This document shows, piece after piece, positions 23,186 to 34,011 of a stretch of 64,000 nucleotides of DNA. Source of the DNA: Cephalotrichum gorgonifer (taxonomy: Eukaryota > Ascomycota > Sordariomycetes > Microascales > Microascaceae); the NCBI GenBank assembly GCA_900312665.1, contig ONZQ02000008.1:992001-1056000 (forward strand). The letters are read 5' to 3'. The position numbers and the translations under genes were made by a program. The notes beneath the pieces were generated by a model that did not search any database, was not told the origin of the DNA, and saw only the letters and a program-made list of their open reading frames with translations. Numbering within the stretch: the stretch's first letter is position 1; each line of letters starts with the position of its first letter.

Positions 23186-24754
23186 CTAGAAGAAGCTCTT
23201 CACGCTGGGGAACACCCCGGTATACATCGCACCGCTCGGAGGCTCCATGGAGAACATGTCTAAGAAAAACACACCATCTAGTTAGCCCTCTTAGTTTCTC
23301 ATAAAGACTGCAAGTTGTAAAAAAAGAAAAAGAAAGAAAAAAGAAAGCGAAAAGCGAAACTTACAATCGCCCCACCACGGCCCGGCGGCCCAGAGGAGGT
23401 AGCCGGACCAGACATCGCTGTTGTCACTGATGTGCTGGAGGGCGCCCTTGAGAGCGGCGATACAGGTCGGGTTCGAGGCGCCGGCGATCTCGCCGAGCAC
23501 GGCCTTCTTCCCGTTCGCCTTGAACCACGCGGTGGCGGCGGAGAGCCTCTCGCTGCCGATGGTGGTGCTGACGCATTGGTCGTGGGTTCCGGAGCCGTCC
23601 GAGTCTATGTTGGAGGTGTAGGGTTAGCTTTCTCTGTCCCGTAGTTACATGTATGAGGGGATGAAATCCGACCCAAGTACTGGTGAAGCTCCTACATCCA
23701 AGCTGTTAGTGCCGTTCTGTAACGAAGTGTAGGACGGGGAAAAAGAGGGCGGCGGGACTTACATAGACGAGCTTAGACCCGGTCGGGTCCGAAGGGTCGC
23801 TAATGCCCTTCATGGCCTCGGCAGAGCCGTTCTGGACCTATTTCACAATCAGAACTACAATCCCAGTGAGTCAACCTCCCGAAACGTACAAAGGTCCAGG
23901 CACCACTGTAGCCGTTGGCCTCGAGCCAGATGTACTGGCTGGTGGCGCCGGCCGCGCGGATCCCGTTGACGGCCGCCTGGTTCAGAGCGACCATGAGCGC
24001 GTTGTCCATGTCGTGGTACTCATTGTTCGTGTCGAAGATGACGAGACTGTTGTCCTTGAAGCGGGACGCGATGCTCTTCCAGAACGCCCCGAAGGCGGCG
24101 GTGTCGGTGATGACATTGCCGTAGTATCGGCCTAAAGGCATCCGCGTTAGCCAACTTCCCGATATCCCCTGGATTTGCCCGACACGTACCGTAGTTGTGA
24201 GGGTTGATTACCGCATATGCACCCCTAAAAACCATCCGTATCAGCTCCAAGCTCTACCTCACCATCTCCAGCTTGGGGGACTTACAGCCCGGTAATGTGG
24301 TTAACGGCCTATGTGGTTCGTCAGTAAAGCTGCAAAACAGGGGCGGGACTGCTATCGTAGGGGCCAGACTTACACCCTCAAGGCCGGAAAAGTAAGCCTC
24401 ATCAATGGCACCGGTCAGCTTGTCCGGAATTATGCGCTCCCTGTCCCCAAGTTAGTCTGATGGTACCTTTCCAAGTTACATGGGAGAGGCCGGCGAGCTA
24501 ACTGACATCTGGATCCCGACACGGAAAGTGTTCATCCCATCGCCCTTTAGCGTGGTGATGGCCGCGTTATTGGGCCAGGTGTACTCCGTCCCCAGCCTCC
24601 CGGGGAAGACCGTGTTTCCGAACTCGGCCCCGGCGACGCTGACGCCCTTGAACCGAAGGCCGCTCTGGCGCTTACTGGCGTGCGTGTCCTCGGCCGGCGC
24701 AGCCCGGACGACGCTGACGGCGACGAGAGTGGCGAGGACCTCGGTGAGCTTCAT
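23186..24754 (-). CDS. secreted GH5 endo-beta-1,4-glucanase
   Basis: A cellulase that cuts internal beta-1,4-glucosidic bonds outside the cell. Nine exons fit in phase: 24754-24507, 24440-24374, 24308-24286, 24224-24190, 24131-23890, 23837-23763, 23691-23673, 23604-23365 and 23259-23186, giving 340 aa. A signal peptide (MKLTEVLATLVAVSVVRAAP) and a KR processing site precede LRFKGVSVAGAEFGN. GAYAVINPHNYGRYYGN, VIFDTNNEYHDMDNALMVAL (acid/base Glu in NEY), YIWLEANGYSGAWTF, YELHQYLDSDGSGTHDQC and AVLGEIAGASN (nucleophile Glu) match the fungal GH5_5-type endoglucanases, and WAAGPWWGDYMFSMEPP closes the barrel. There is no cellulose-binding module. Intron density is high for this window. Confidence 0.93.
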
Positions 24755-25881
24755 GGTTTTTCAAAAGGGCCGGGAGTTCGAGTTAGGTATGGGGTAGGTA
24801 GAGTCTAACACAATGACATATCGATACAACAGAAGATCCAAGGCCTTTGCGGCCCTGAGGACTTTTATACATTTTGGCGTCAGCCTTGCCGCGCTACTAT
24901 CAATCCGTACACGGACGTGCACCTTGCGCTTCGGAGGTCTATGCCCCGTCTTCAAAAGACTTCAGGCGGAGAAGTAATATACAGGTGGACCGACGAAGAA
25001 TATTAGTTCTTCGTACCGTAGGGTTAAGGAGGGGGCGGGCGGCAGGTGTCTATGTCCTTCATATGAGAAAGCTCTCTGTATCCGGGTCCGGTAACCACTC
25101 AGCTAGACCAATAACGGTTCACCACAGATTACAGGTACCCCGTATTGAAGAGCCCCTCTCCAGCGCGAGCGGTGTTATATGGAGTGAGTAGTGAGTCCAA
25201 ATAGAGCTCCCCGGCCAGTGCTCGGATAATCGGCCGGGGAAGCTTTACACCACCTATCGGAGATGGAGATGAAGATGGTAGTTCAGTGCCGGTCCCCGCT
25301 CCTCGGGCTCTTCCGCATTTTCCACGAACGGGACGAGAGACGCTAGCATCTAGTCGCACGTTGCATGTACCCCAGATTACAAGGTCAGGGGATTACAGGA
25401 TCGGTGCGCGTTCGGAGTCATATCCTAAATAAGGTAGAATAAGCTCAAAAAAAGTCTTGTGATTCGCAATTTACCCGTTTCGGACAGCGGGTTCTGTGGC
25501 TCCGTGCCGGACAGATGGATGATTTGGGACACCGTCATGCATATGGCATATGGCAAGGAATATCTGTATGATGGGGGTGACGTACATAAAGAGAAGTCAC
25601 GGGGCGGCACATGAAGCTCATTTACCCATGTTGTATATCAGCGATACTTCTAGGATGTGGCGGGTTTAAAGAGGGATATTCCGGATTTAATACAAGTTGG
25701 TGAGCTGTGATGGGTGGGTTGATAGGGGTGGTGGGTGAGATGTCAAGACAGCTGGTGGCAGCCGTCGAAAATGAGGCAGTATGACTAAGCGCTTTTTTGT
25801 CCTGAACCATCGAAAGGTGAAGCCATCCGGAACTTTCCTTTACTTGAATCCAAGTCCCCAAGTCCAATACCTATCGCCACA
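24755..25881. other. intergenic region
   Basis: Shared upstream region of the GH5 gene (- strand) and the mitochondrial uS19 gene (+ strand). No gene or clear motif could be assigned. Confidence 0.4.
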
Positions 25882-26290
25882 ATGCAGCCCACGCGCTGGC
25901 TGCTCAAGAGATCCGTGTGGAAGGGTAAGGAACCTCCATATTCCGATTTAACCCTGCGAGAACCCCCGCTAACGAAACCTCTACCAGGACCCAACATCGT
26001 CCCGTGAGTCGTCCGACGAAAAAGACATTTACGCCCTCCCCCAATTTCCCTTCGCTAACGGAAGAAACGAATTCTACAGTCTCCCAATCGTCCGCCCGGA
26101 GCCCGGAAAGAAGGCCCCGCCGATCAAGACACAGGCGCGCTCCGCGACCATCCTGCCCAGCTTCGTGGGGCTCAAGTTCCAGGTGTACAATGGCAAGGTC
26201 TATCACGACGTCGAGATAAAGGAGGAGATGGTGGGGCATAAGCTAGGGGAGTTCTCACCGACGCGCAAGGCCTTCATCTGGGACAGGTAA
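25882..26290 (+). CDS. RSM19: mitochondrial small-subunit ribosomal protein uS19m
   Basis: A component of the head of the mitochondrial ribosome small subunit. Three exons, 25882-25924, 25988-26003 and 26080-26290, give 89 aa. The second exon is only 16 nt and encodes most of GPNIVP. The protein reads MQPTRWLLKRSVWKGPNIVP, then RSATILPSFVGLKFQVYNGK, and ends VTDEMVGHKLGEF-type as EEMVGHKLGEFSPTRKAFIW plus DR. The last segment is the uS19 signature. The short basic N-terminus fits mitochondrial import. The length is normal for bacterial-type S19. Confidence 0.93.
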
Positions 26291-26742
26291 ACCATGGGAG
26301 AAGGAATATAAGGATGGGGATGGTTTGGGGGATTGGGGTTGTAGGGGCCGACGTTGTCATGTACCATTATTGTCACGATACCATCGCGATGGAATAGACG
26401 TTTTCAAAGTTCTGCGCAAAGATTGGACAGGAGTAGGGGCTGGTGATAACTGATTTTTCGGGGTGTGGAAAGAAAAACTTCATATTCATTCTGACATCTT
26501 TATCCATGACCCTGATTTCTTGAGGGTTGCATATTCTCACCCCAAGCTAAACCTGAACGCCAAACGAAACTCTCCCCCCCTGCGCCATAAAGAGGATATC
26601 TATCACGTTCCCATACCACAAAACCAAAGACCGACCTCTCCCCCTAGCAGAGCAGACCACAACATAGCGGCCCCCATTCGCTTTTTGTCCGCCCCTCTTA
26701 CCCCTATCCCGATCAAGGAGTCCTCCTTCAACCCCTTTCCCC
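26291..26742. other. convergent intergenic region
   Basis: 3' ends of uS19m and TAF10. No gene is seen. Confidence 0.4.
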
Positions 26743-27464
26743 TCAACGGTAGAACTCGCTCCTCTTGACATTAACCCCATACTCCCCCAGCGCCATCCCC
26801 AGATCCTCAATCGAAAGGATCGTCTTGTTCGCGCTCCCGCCGCTACCTCCGCCACCGTACCCCGCCCTCTGGATCCCCAGCATCGAGCCCCCCTTCCCCT
26901 GGTCCTTCCCGGGCTGCGCACCGCCGCCGCCGCCCGGCTGGCCGGGCACGGGGAATCCTGCCGCCGCGCCGAGGTTGCTCATGGGGTTGTTCGCGCTGGT
27001 GTTGGAGGCGCGGATGCGGCTGTACTGGTACGCGTCGGCCGACACGTCGGCGATGAACTTCTGCGTCGCGAGGGCCAGGAGGCGCGCGAGACGGGGGTCA
27101 GTCTGTGGAGGTGGCGGGAGGCCGGCCTTGGTCATGTAGTAGTGCGTCACGGCGTCGGGGATCTAGGGAATAAGTGTGTCAGCTGGGGACCGTAAGGGAA
27201 AACAGGGGCCTTTTTGCGGCGGGGTTGGATGGGAGAAGAGTTTCCTCCGGGGAGGGTGGTTCGTACGATGGGAGCGTAGTCGTCCATTTTTCCCAGGAAC
27301 TCCCGGAGGGAAGTATCCTTCCTCGTGGGCAGGCGCGACTCCTGGATGCGCGGTGGCTCCTCGGCGGCAGGGACGACGGCGTCGGCGTCCTGCATTTGCT
27401 CGATATCCTCGGCCACCTCCGGCTCCTGCTCCGTATTTTCTACCGTGGGGTCGTTGGTCGCCAT
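26743..27464 (-). CDS. TAF10: TAF10, subunit shared by TFIID and SAGA
   Basis: A histone-fold subunit of general transcription factor TFIID and the SAGA coactivator. Two exons, 27464-27267 and 27162-26743, join as DDYAPI|IPDAVTHYYMTKAG and give 205 aa. Conserved TAF10 features are SLREFLGKMDDYAPIIPDAV, DPRLARLLALATQKFIADVS, ADAYQYSRIRAS and the closing LSIEDLGMALGEYGVNVKRS. As in other fungi, a Gly-rich insert (about residues 135-180) splits the histone fold between DAYQYSRIR and the last helix. The N-terminus is acidic. Confidence 0.93.
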
Positions 27465-28391
27465 GGCTTTTGTAGAACAGGAGGATTTAGAAACTGATGA
27501 GTGTCGCGTGTTGATCTGCCGGAAGGGGAGACAGCAGCTGGCTGGGGTTGGAACGGTGTGCTTCGATATACGCAGCTCGCGCTGGAGTTGCCTTATCGAT
27601 TATCCAGGGATGGGTTGGATTAGTCACACCATTGCTGCCACAGTTGATGCATGCAGCTATCACGTGATGCGCATTAGCTCAGGTACACCATCAGATGGTG
27701 CAGTTACCAGCACGTGCAGATGCCAGGGAAGCAAGATGGCGCGAGCGCCTGTGACAAATAACGAGCTAAGAACACATGCCGAGATCTGGTTACTTAGCTC
27801 TCTTAGCTATGTCCCTGCTCGTACATATGCAGATGGAATCCCCATCGATGCACTGAGGCATATAATGATCCTGTATGGCTGCATATTATTCCAGCTTCAC
27901 ATCGAGCCATGGAGCTCAGGATATGAGCCGTTAATTCACATCATGAGTGTCCTTGAAGTCATTGTATGGGAAATATCGTCTCGCGTTGGTTTATTTAATG
28001 GTACATATAGCTAAATCATATCTCTGCCAAGAGACCTCTCTCCCGCCATCTCTTCGTCCCATTAGCAAACAACTCCCAAGTCCCAGAACCACCTGGTTTG
28101 AGCGCCCCTTCCAGTCCGTAGTCCGTTAACATCCCCCATTTCCGTTTGTAAATAGACTTTGTATCAAGCCTTTATCTCTCCAGAGAGCTTATCCGCCCGA
28201 ACAAGTTTGCGCCTTTTGTGCTGACAGGGTGTCCTTTTACGCCGTGGTCAGAAAGCCGTGGCTTTCCCCCCAAATCCCAATGATTATATAGGAGATTATC
28301 CTAGGAAGGCCTCTCGTCGGCCTCATGGGGCTTTCCCGTCATAACATTCCTCTTCCAAGAGGAGAAAGAAAAAAACCCTCTACGAGCTTTT
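27465..28391. other. intergenic region with an unexplained stop-free + strand stretch
   Basis: TAF10 promoter side and ERD2 3' flank. A + strand frame stays open from inside TAF10 to 28014 but encodes nothing recognisable. The DNA between about 27600 and 28000 is richer in A/T and in TGCA/CATG words than the flanking genes, perhaps an old repeat remnant. Confidence 0.35.
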
Positions 28392-29227
28392 TTATACGGG
28401 CAGCTTGAACTTGCGGCCCTTCAGGACCTTGTTGTAGTAGATCCAGAAGAAGTCGCTGTAGAGGACGGTCTGGACGAGGCCGGCGACGACGGCGATCCAG
28501 TCGACGCTCTTCTCGGGCTCCGTCACGTACCGCCAGATCCAGTTGGGGATGTACAGGGCGCGGTACACGCCGAGGGCGAAGAGGTAGTGCGTCGTGATGG
28601 TCTCGGCCTCGCCGGTGCGCTGGAGCATGAAGAGCTGGGGGAGGATGGCGACGGACTCGAGCCAGATGGAGAAGGCCCACAGGACCTCGGTAAAGCTGTA
28701 CGAGTACGGGAGGAGTATGGCCAGGACGGCGGCGCCTGCGAGGAGGTACTGCACGCGGAAGGTGTCGGTGTTCGGGTCGTTGGTGGGCTTGTACTCGTTC
28801 ATCATGAGGTAGATGATGTAGCCCTGGGTGCCGATAAAGAGGATCTTGAAGATGAGGTTGTACGGGCTCTTGGTCCAGAAGAGGTCTGTTTTCGCGGGAA
28901 GGAGGGGGAGCTAGGTTAGCCGGCCAAACGCGGACAGGGGGTTGGGAGCTTATCGCGTCGTTCTTTTTGAGGGCCAAGATCAGGAGGGCGACATACCGAG
29001 ATATCTCGTGATGTAGACAACCATGTAAAGCACCTGTGACTTGAAGCTGATTCCGGAACAGCTCTGTTTTTATCGGTCGCCTTGGTTAGTTGCACGGGTC
29101 GTCGGTGGCGGGAGCTTATCGTGGGTGAGAGGGAACCAACCTTTAGCTGGGTCATCTTGTGGAGCAGGATCAGAATCGATAGGAGATGCGAAAGGTCCCC
29201 AAGGACCCTAAAAATATTGAGCGACAT
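28392..29227 (-). CDS. ERD2: ER lumen protein-retaining receptor (HDEL/KDEL receptor)
   Basis: A seven-helix Golgi-to-ER retrieval receptor that recognises C-terminal HDEL/KDEL signals. Three exons, 29227-29141, 29063-28997 and 28885-28392, give 215 aa, typical length. The sequence reads MSLNIFRVLGDLSHLLSILI, then LLHKMTQLKSCSGISFKSQV, LYMVVYITRYLDLFWTKSPY and FIGTQGYIIYLMM. EVLWAFSIWLESVAILPQLF, ETITTHYLFALGVYRALYIP and YYNKVLKGRKFKLPV follow; all are family hallmarks. The Lys-rich C-terminus matches the COPI-interacting tail. Confidence 0.96.
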
Positions 29228-30135
29228 GGCTGCGGTGACGGGGCGCTAATCGACGCAAATCGTCGGGGAGGAGAATTGGCGAATTTCAGGATGATGGTCG
29301 CTGGCTGGGGACTTCCGCGTGGATCGTGGTTCGGGGGGGGGGAACGTTATGTTGAAGCTCTTCCGCGAGTGGATATGGAAGTGTGAAGGTGTCCTTTCTA
29401 CAAAGTAATAACACGAGTTTGAGCGAAGCGCAGCCAGCTGGGCCTGTCGCAGACTGGGCTAAAATGCTTTTGCCCAATAGCCGGCATTTTCCCGCTGGCT
29501 CCACAGTAGGTGGCTGGCCGTTATGGTAATACTGCAACGACGTAACATAACTGCGCGGCAATGGATGTGAGACCTGAATGCCTTAGCACTGCAGTTCTAT
29601 TTTTGTAGTGGATCGGATCATTTTTTTTCTCACGGTGCGAGGAAGGTCCCGGCTGTCATAATCGGGCGCATATCGTCTCTATTGGCACGGATTGCTGCCG
29701 GTTTGCCAGATCTCTCTCCATGAACCTTCCCAGGCACGCCAATGTACGAGAGTCATGTCGCATCAGGCGGATCCACTTACATTGCAGGTCCACATTTCGT
29801 TCCCAGACTTGTGATGGGAGGAGGCGAGTCGTTAAACTCCTGGACACCCAATATCAAACCGGCGTAAGAGATCCGGACTAATCCAGAAGTAAGCAGCCAT
29901 ACTCACATCTCCCCGGATTTCGACCCCGATATTAGATCCTCGCCAGGGCCGGCCCCTGTAAGCTGGATAAACTGAACAACCATCATGATGCAGGTGACGT
30001 CATGGGACTAGCCGTGTAGTTATCCACTGTCCCTTTTCGTGGAGACTATGATATGTATAATATGGGATACGAATGAATGGATGGAATAAATAAATGTTAA
30101 ACGCTTGCTACATTGGATGAATCGAAATGTGAACC
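29228..30135. other. intergenic region
   Basis: ERD2 promoter side, then the 3' flank of the HTH protein gene. Several short open frames are not credible genes. An 8-9 base G run lies near 29334-29342. Confidence 0.4.
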
Positions 30136-30909
30136 TCACTTGTCTTCTGTGAGGGGTCCGGGTTGATCCGGGGCCCGGTCCTGTTTATTGACGGCGGGTT
30201 CCCTGCTCCTCTGATCCTCCGCGTTGCCATCACCTTTGGCAGTCGACTCATTTTCCGCGGGGGTGTCGTCGTCTCCACGAACCGCAGCGTCTGGATTTGC
30301 TAGGCCATCTTCCGGAGATATCTCGTCTTCAACTGGGAGATCGGCCTCTGCACGGACAGCGGCCCCTGGTTGTACACGAGAATCCGCTTCCGTAGCCGTC
30401 TCGCCGCCTCCGACGGGGTGCTCGCTCTCTCGATATACGGCCTCTACCTCGTGACCCGCCTGGGCTGGTACCCTCTCGGTCTGGACTACACCCTGCATGG
30501 GGTCCTCGCCTCCCGACGGAACCGTGCCCTGTGTACGAGGCTTATCCGACACCGCGCCCATCTGCTTCAACAGCTTGCCCGACCTCTTGAACCCGTGCCT
30601 CAGCAGGGTGTTCCGGATGGCCGTCTCCCCGTACGCGCCCTCGAAGATGGTCTTGGCCAGATTCTGGTACGACAGGCTCCGGTTCGCGGTGGACGCCGTA
30701 ACGAACCTGACGAGCTCCTCCTCCTGCTGCTGGCTAAGGACGGTGGGGCGGCCGGACCGCTTGCCCACGGTGGGGGACTTGAGGGCGTTCCGAATCTGGG
30801 CGGTGCCATAGCCGGTGATCTGCTCGATGCGGACGTAGGAGAAGTTGGCGTCGTATCTCAGCGTGCGGACGCGGGCCCTCTCGAGTTCCGTGAGGTGTGA
30901 CCTCCCCAT
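30136..30909 (-). CDS. Tc1/mariner-like helix-turn-helix protein lacking a DDE domain
   Basis: A single-exon protein of 257 aa. Residues 1-110 (MGRSHLTELERARVRTLRYD, IEQITGYGTAQIRNALKS, KRSGRPTVLSQQQEEELVRF, YQNLAKTIFEGAYGETAIRN and LLRHGFKRSG) have the paired HTH layout of Tc1/mariner transposase DNA-binding domains, including the GRP linker. The DDE/DDD nuclease that should follow is absent. Instead the last 140 residues are low-complexity, rich in Glu, Asp, Pro, Ala and Arg, without stops or frameshifts. No terminal inverted repeats were noticed. It could be a domesticated DNA-binding protein or a truncated element whose tail stays open by chance. The start at MGRSH lies just after an in-frame non-ATG region. 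Confidence 0.72.
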   Translation of the reverse strand: MGRSHLTELERARVRTLRYDANFSYVRIEQITGYGTAQIRNALKSPTVGKRSGRPTVLSQQQEEELVRFVTASTANRSLSYQNLAKTIFEGAYGETAIRNTLLRHGFKRSGKLLKQMGAVSDKPRTQGTVPSGGEDPMQGVVQTERVPAQAGHEVEAVYRESEHPVGGGETATEADSRVQPGAAVRAEADLPVEDEISPEDGLANPDAAVRGDDDTPAENESTAKGDGNAEDQRSREPAVNKQDRAPDQPGPLTEDK

Positions 30910-32124
30910 AATTTGTGGCGATTTATATATTATATTAGGTATGACCGGTTTTGGGTGGGTGTGTGGGATCAAGGAGGGGCGAGCGGGGGGGGCGTGCAAC
31001 GGAGTTGGACGCGAGGTATGTAGGTTGTTCTCGTATTAGTTGGAGTTACATAGGAGAGAGAGTGTGTGTGCGTGAGAAATCATTAGGGAGGTCGAGGAAA
31101 GTTTCCACAGGCGAAGAGGAGGTTAATTATGGCGCCCTTTCCAATGAGCAGACCTAATACCAGGGTGTTGATTTTTTGCAGGGGTGTTTGGTTAAGCAGC
31201 CTCATAGAACCTTGCTCCTCTCGCTTCTCCCACCCTAGCTCTGGTAGTTAACACGGCTCCACACTAATAAAACTCTCGCATATAGATGCTGGTATTCAAA
31301 CTATGGCTTGATTGGGTAGTCGTGTCGGATAGTGCCGGACCGTTCGTTGACGAGTAACTTAGCTTAACTTATTATTGCCCCCTCCAAGCTGCGATTTGAA
31401 ATGGAAAGAGGCAATTTGAAATCAGCACTAGCGTTGTCCGTCGTGGCCGAGGACCATGGGTGCGTGATGTGACGACGCCATTTCCTATATGTACCTCGCT
31501 TGATGAGGAAGCAGGAAGGGGGGGAAAGGGGGGGCGCGAGAGGGAAGATGATGTGCGACCGGAACGGATCCAGGCTAACAACAAAGTCGGTGTAGCCTAC
31601 GAGTACTTGTAGGAATTTGGGTTTAGACGCCGGTAGAGCCATCTAGAAGGGTGTGGTGGGGCTGCGGCGGGAGGGACGGAGAGAGTGATGACAGAGGAAG
31701 AAGGGACAAGGAGGAGCCAAGGTTTAAGTTGATATTTGATATCTCTCGCGGCACCCCGCGGGTGAACCCCCATTTCTCACCGTTACTCGCATTTGCATAC
31801 CAGCGAAAACCGAATTCCTTGCCCCGTCACCGACTTTTTCGAAGCTGCTCATTCCTGATAGCGGCATTTCTGGACTCTGCTACAGGTGTATCCGACAAGA
31901 ATAACCTGCAAGGATATCGCGGGACATCTATTTACAAAGTACTTGTACCTAGATCCTTGCTGCATTGCATCCACAAGCTTCCCGTTTATACATAAGCTCC
32001 AAATCACCCCGCTATTCCGACCACCATCCACCATCCACCCCGCCTTTCCCCTCCTGCTCGTACACAGCTCCGCGAAGAAAGGAGAAAAAAAGAAAGAGGA
32101 AAGCCAGTTTGCCATACCCCCAAC
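30910..32124. other. intergenic region with GTAC palindromes
   Basis: Upstream DNA of both the HTH gene and the UBL-WLM gene. Near-palindromic GTAC words occur at 31596-31613 and 31934-31948. No gene is seen. Confidence 0.45.
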
Positions 32125-33246
32125 ATGGCAACCATGGCCCAAGACGGCCAGCCCGACACCGACCAGAACCACAACCACAACCACAACCGCAGCCGCCCCG
32201 CCGAAGAGACTGAGAACGAGACCGAGACCGTGACCTTCACATTCACCCACCAGAACACGCCCCACGAGATCGTCTTCCCGTCTGACGCAACCATCTCCGA
32301 GATCCCATCCGAGATCGAGGACCTCCTCTCCATCCCGCCCTCGAACCAGAAGCTCCTCGTCCCGCGCCTGGGCCTCCTCAAGCCGCCTTTCAAGGACCCG
32401 GACACGCCCGTGCGCTCGCTCCAGGGTCTGGCCGTGCGCCTTCTCGGCTCGCGGCCCGAGGCCATCGAGTCGCTCCGCGACGCGGGCAGGGTTGCCGAGA
32501 GCAGGCGGCTCGCCAGGCAGAACGTCAAGCGGCCGCGGAGGTCAGCCGGCGGCGGCGGTGGGGGCAACATAGGCAGGCCTCAGCAGGACTCGCAGTACAC
32601 CTTCCTCTCCGTGCGGCCGCTGCCCTTCCTCCCGCGGCCCGAGCGGTCCCTCGAGTTCCTCAACAGGCTGAAGAACGACCCGGGCATCCGGCACGCCATG
32701 GCGAAGCACCGCTTCGCCGTGGGCCTCCTGACGGAGATGGAGCCCCTCTCGAACACGCAGGTCACGCACGAGGGCACGTCGCGCCTGCTGGGGCTGAACA
32801 GGAACCAGGGCGAGGTCATCGAGCTGCGGCTGAGGACCGACGCGCACGACGGGTACAGGGACTACAGGACCGTGCGGAAGACGCTGTGCCACGAGCTGGC
32901 GCACAACGTCCACGGGCCGCACGACCGCAAGTTCTGGGACCTGTGCAGGCAGATCGAGAGGGACGTCGACGCCGCGGACTGGTCCGCGAAGGGGCACACG
33001 CTCGACGGGGGCACGGCGGCGGGGGGGTACGGCCGCGCGCTGGCGGACTCGGATGGGGAGGACGACGCGCACGACGAGGGCGGGTGGACGGGAGGGTCGT
33101 ATGTGCTGGGGGGGAGTAGGGCGGCGGGCGCGGAGGGGTTGAGTAGGAGGGAGATCATGAGGAAGGCGGCGGAGGAGAGGCAGAGGGCGCTGGATAAGGA
33201 GAGGGGGGAGGGGAGGGACGATAATGCGGATACCGGGCGTTCGTGA
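32125..33246 (+). CDS. UBL-WLM domain metalloprotease (Wss1/SPRTN-related)
   Basis: A predicted zinc protease of the WLM family; relatives act on ubiquitin/SUMO-linked substrates and DNA-protein crosslinks, and the substrate here is inferred only from family. Single exon, 373 aa. Residues about 35-110 form a ubiquitin-like domain (TVTFTFTHQNTPHEIVFPSD, SNQKLLVPRLGL). The WLM core follows with HEGTSRLLGLNRNQGEVIEL, RLRTDAHDGYRDYRTVRKTL and CHELAHNVHGPHDRKFWDLC, which holds the HExxHxxxxxHD zinc site (Glu about residue 257). The C-terminal part is Gly- and charge-rich with no evident SIM or SHP box. A His-Asn repeat sits near the N-terminus. The ATG at 32134 is an alternative start nine bases downstream. 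Confidence 0.9.
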   Translation: MATMAQDGQPDTDQNHNHNHNRSRPAEETENETETVTFTFTHQNTPHEIVFPSDATISEIPSEIEDLLSIPPSNQKLLVPRLGLLKPPFKDPDTPVRSLQGLAVRLLGSRPEAIESLRDAGRVAESRRLARQNVKRPRRSAGGGGGGNIGRPQQDSQYTFLSVRPLPFLPRPERSLEFLNRLKNDPGIRHAMAKHRFAVGLLTEMEPLSNTQVTHEGTSRLLGLNRNQGEVIELRLRTDAHDGYRDYRTVRKTLCHELAHNVHGPHDRKFWDLCRQIERDVDAADWSAKGHTLDGGTAAGGYGRALADSDGEDDAHDEGGWTGGSYVLGGSRAAGAEGLSRREIMRKAAEERQRALDKERGEGRDDNADTGRS

Positions 33247-34011
33247 GAGTGGGATTTTCCAGGTAGAGAAGGGAGGATCCGGGGGGGAAGGGAAGGGGTA
33301 GGTTTGGCTCAAGTTTTCCCCATGATATATACCCAGGGATGTTATGGCGCTGCGAAAGGCACCGTCTACTGCATTTTAAATACTTCCGTCTCTCTCACTT
33401 ATTACTTTGCATAATATACCCCAGCAACCAAAGTTGGAAGTTAAGAGCCAGCAGCCACGAAGCTATGTAGTATTTTCAAGCTGCGATGAAGATGAACCGG
33501 CATCTGTTACCCTCTCGCCGTCTCAATCTCTACCTCTCCATTCAAGTACGCGCACCGCGTCAGCGCCACGTTCCCCATGTAGAAAAATCCTTGACAAAGA
33601 AAAAAAGCTTTTCGCATTACAAAACTGCTAGGCCCCCTGTCTCATTTTGAGAATGACCTGCCAAAAAAGGGTATGAAGAAGCTGCAAAAAAGTGAGCTTA
33701 GCTGTGGACAATGTATATGTACCCATCAACATATTTCCTGGAACGCCTCCCTCTGATATAAGAGATCTCTGACACACGCGCACACACAATATGCTAGGTT
33801 CTTCCCCCCCTCGCCCGCCGGGATACCGCTGTTTCAAGCGGAATGGTATCATACACCCCTTGTGAGAAGTTTTCTCCTCATCTTTTTCTCTCCCCTATGT
33901 TCGGTTTTTATGGTGGTTTGGGTTTTTCCCGAATTTTTTGGGCTGACGTCCTTTTTGAATCGTTATTGCCCTTACTTTTCGCTTATGATTGGCGTGATGG
34001 ATCGCCTTTCT
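33247..34011. other. convergent intergenic region
   Basis: 3' flanks of the UBL-WLM and LicD genes. No gene is seen. Confidence 0.4.

Noticed and set aside
27325..28014. 229-codon + strand gene overlapping TAF10
   Set aside because: Its first part is antisense to TAF10 coding sequence and the rest has no recognisable protein features, so it is kept only as a low-interest oddity.
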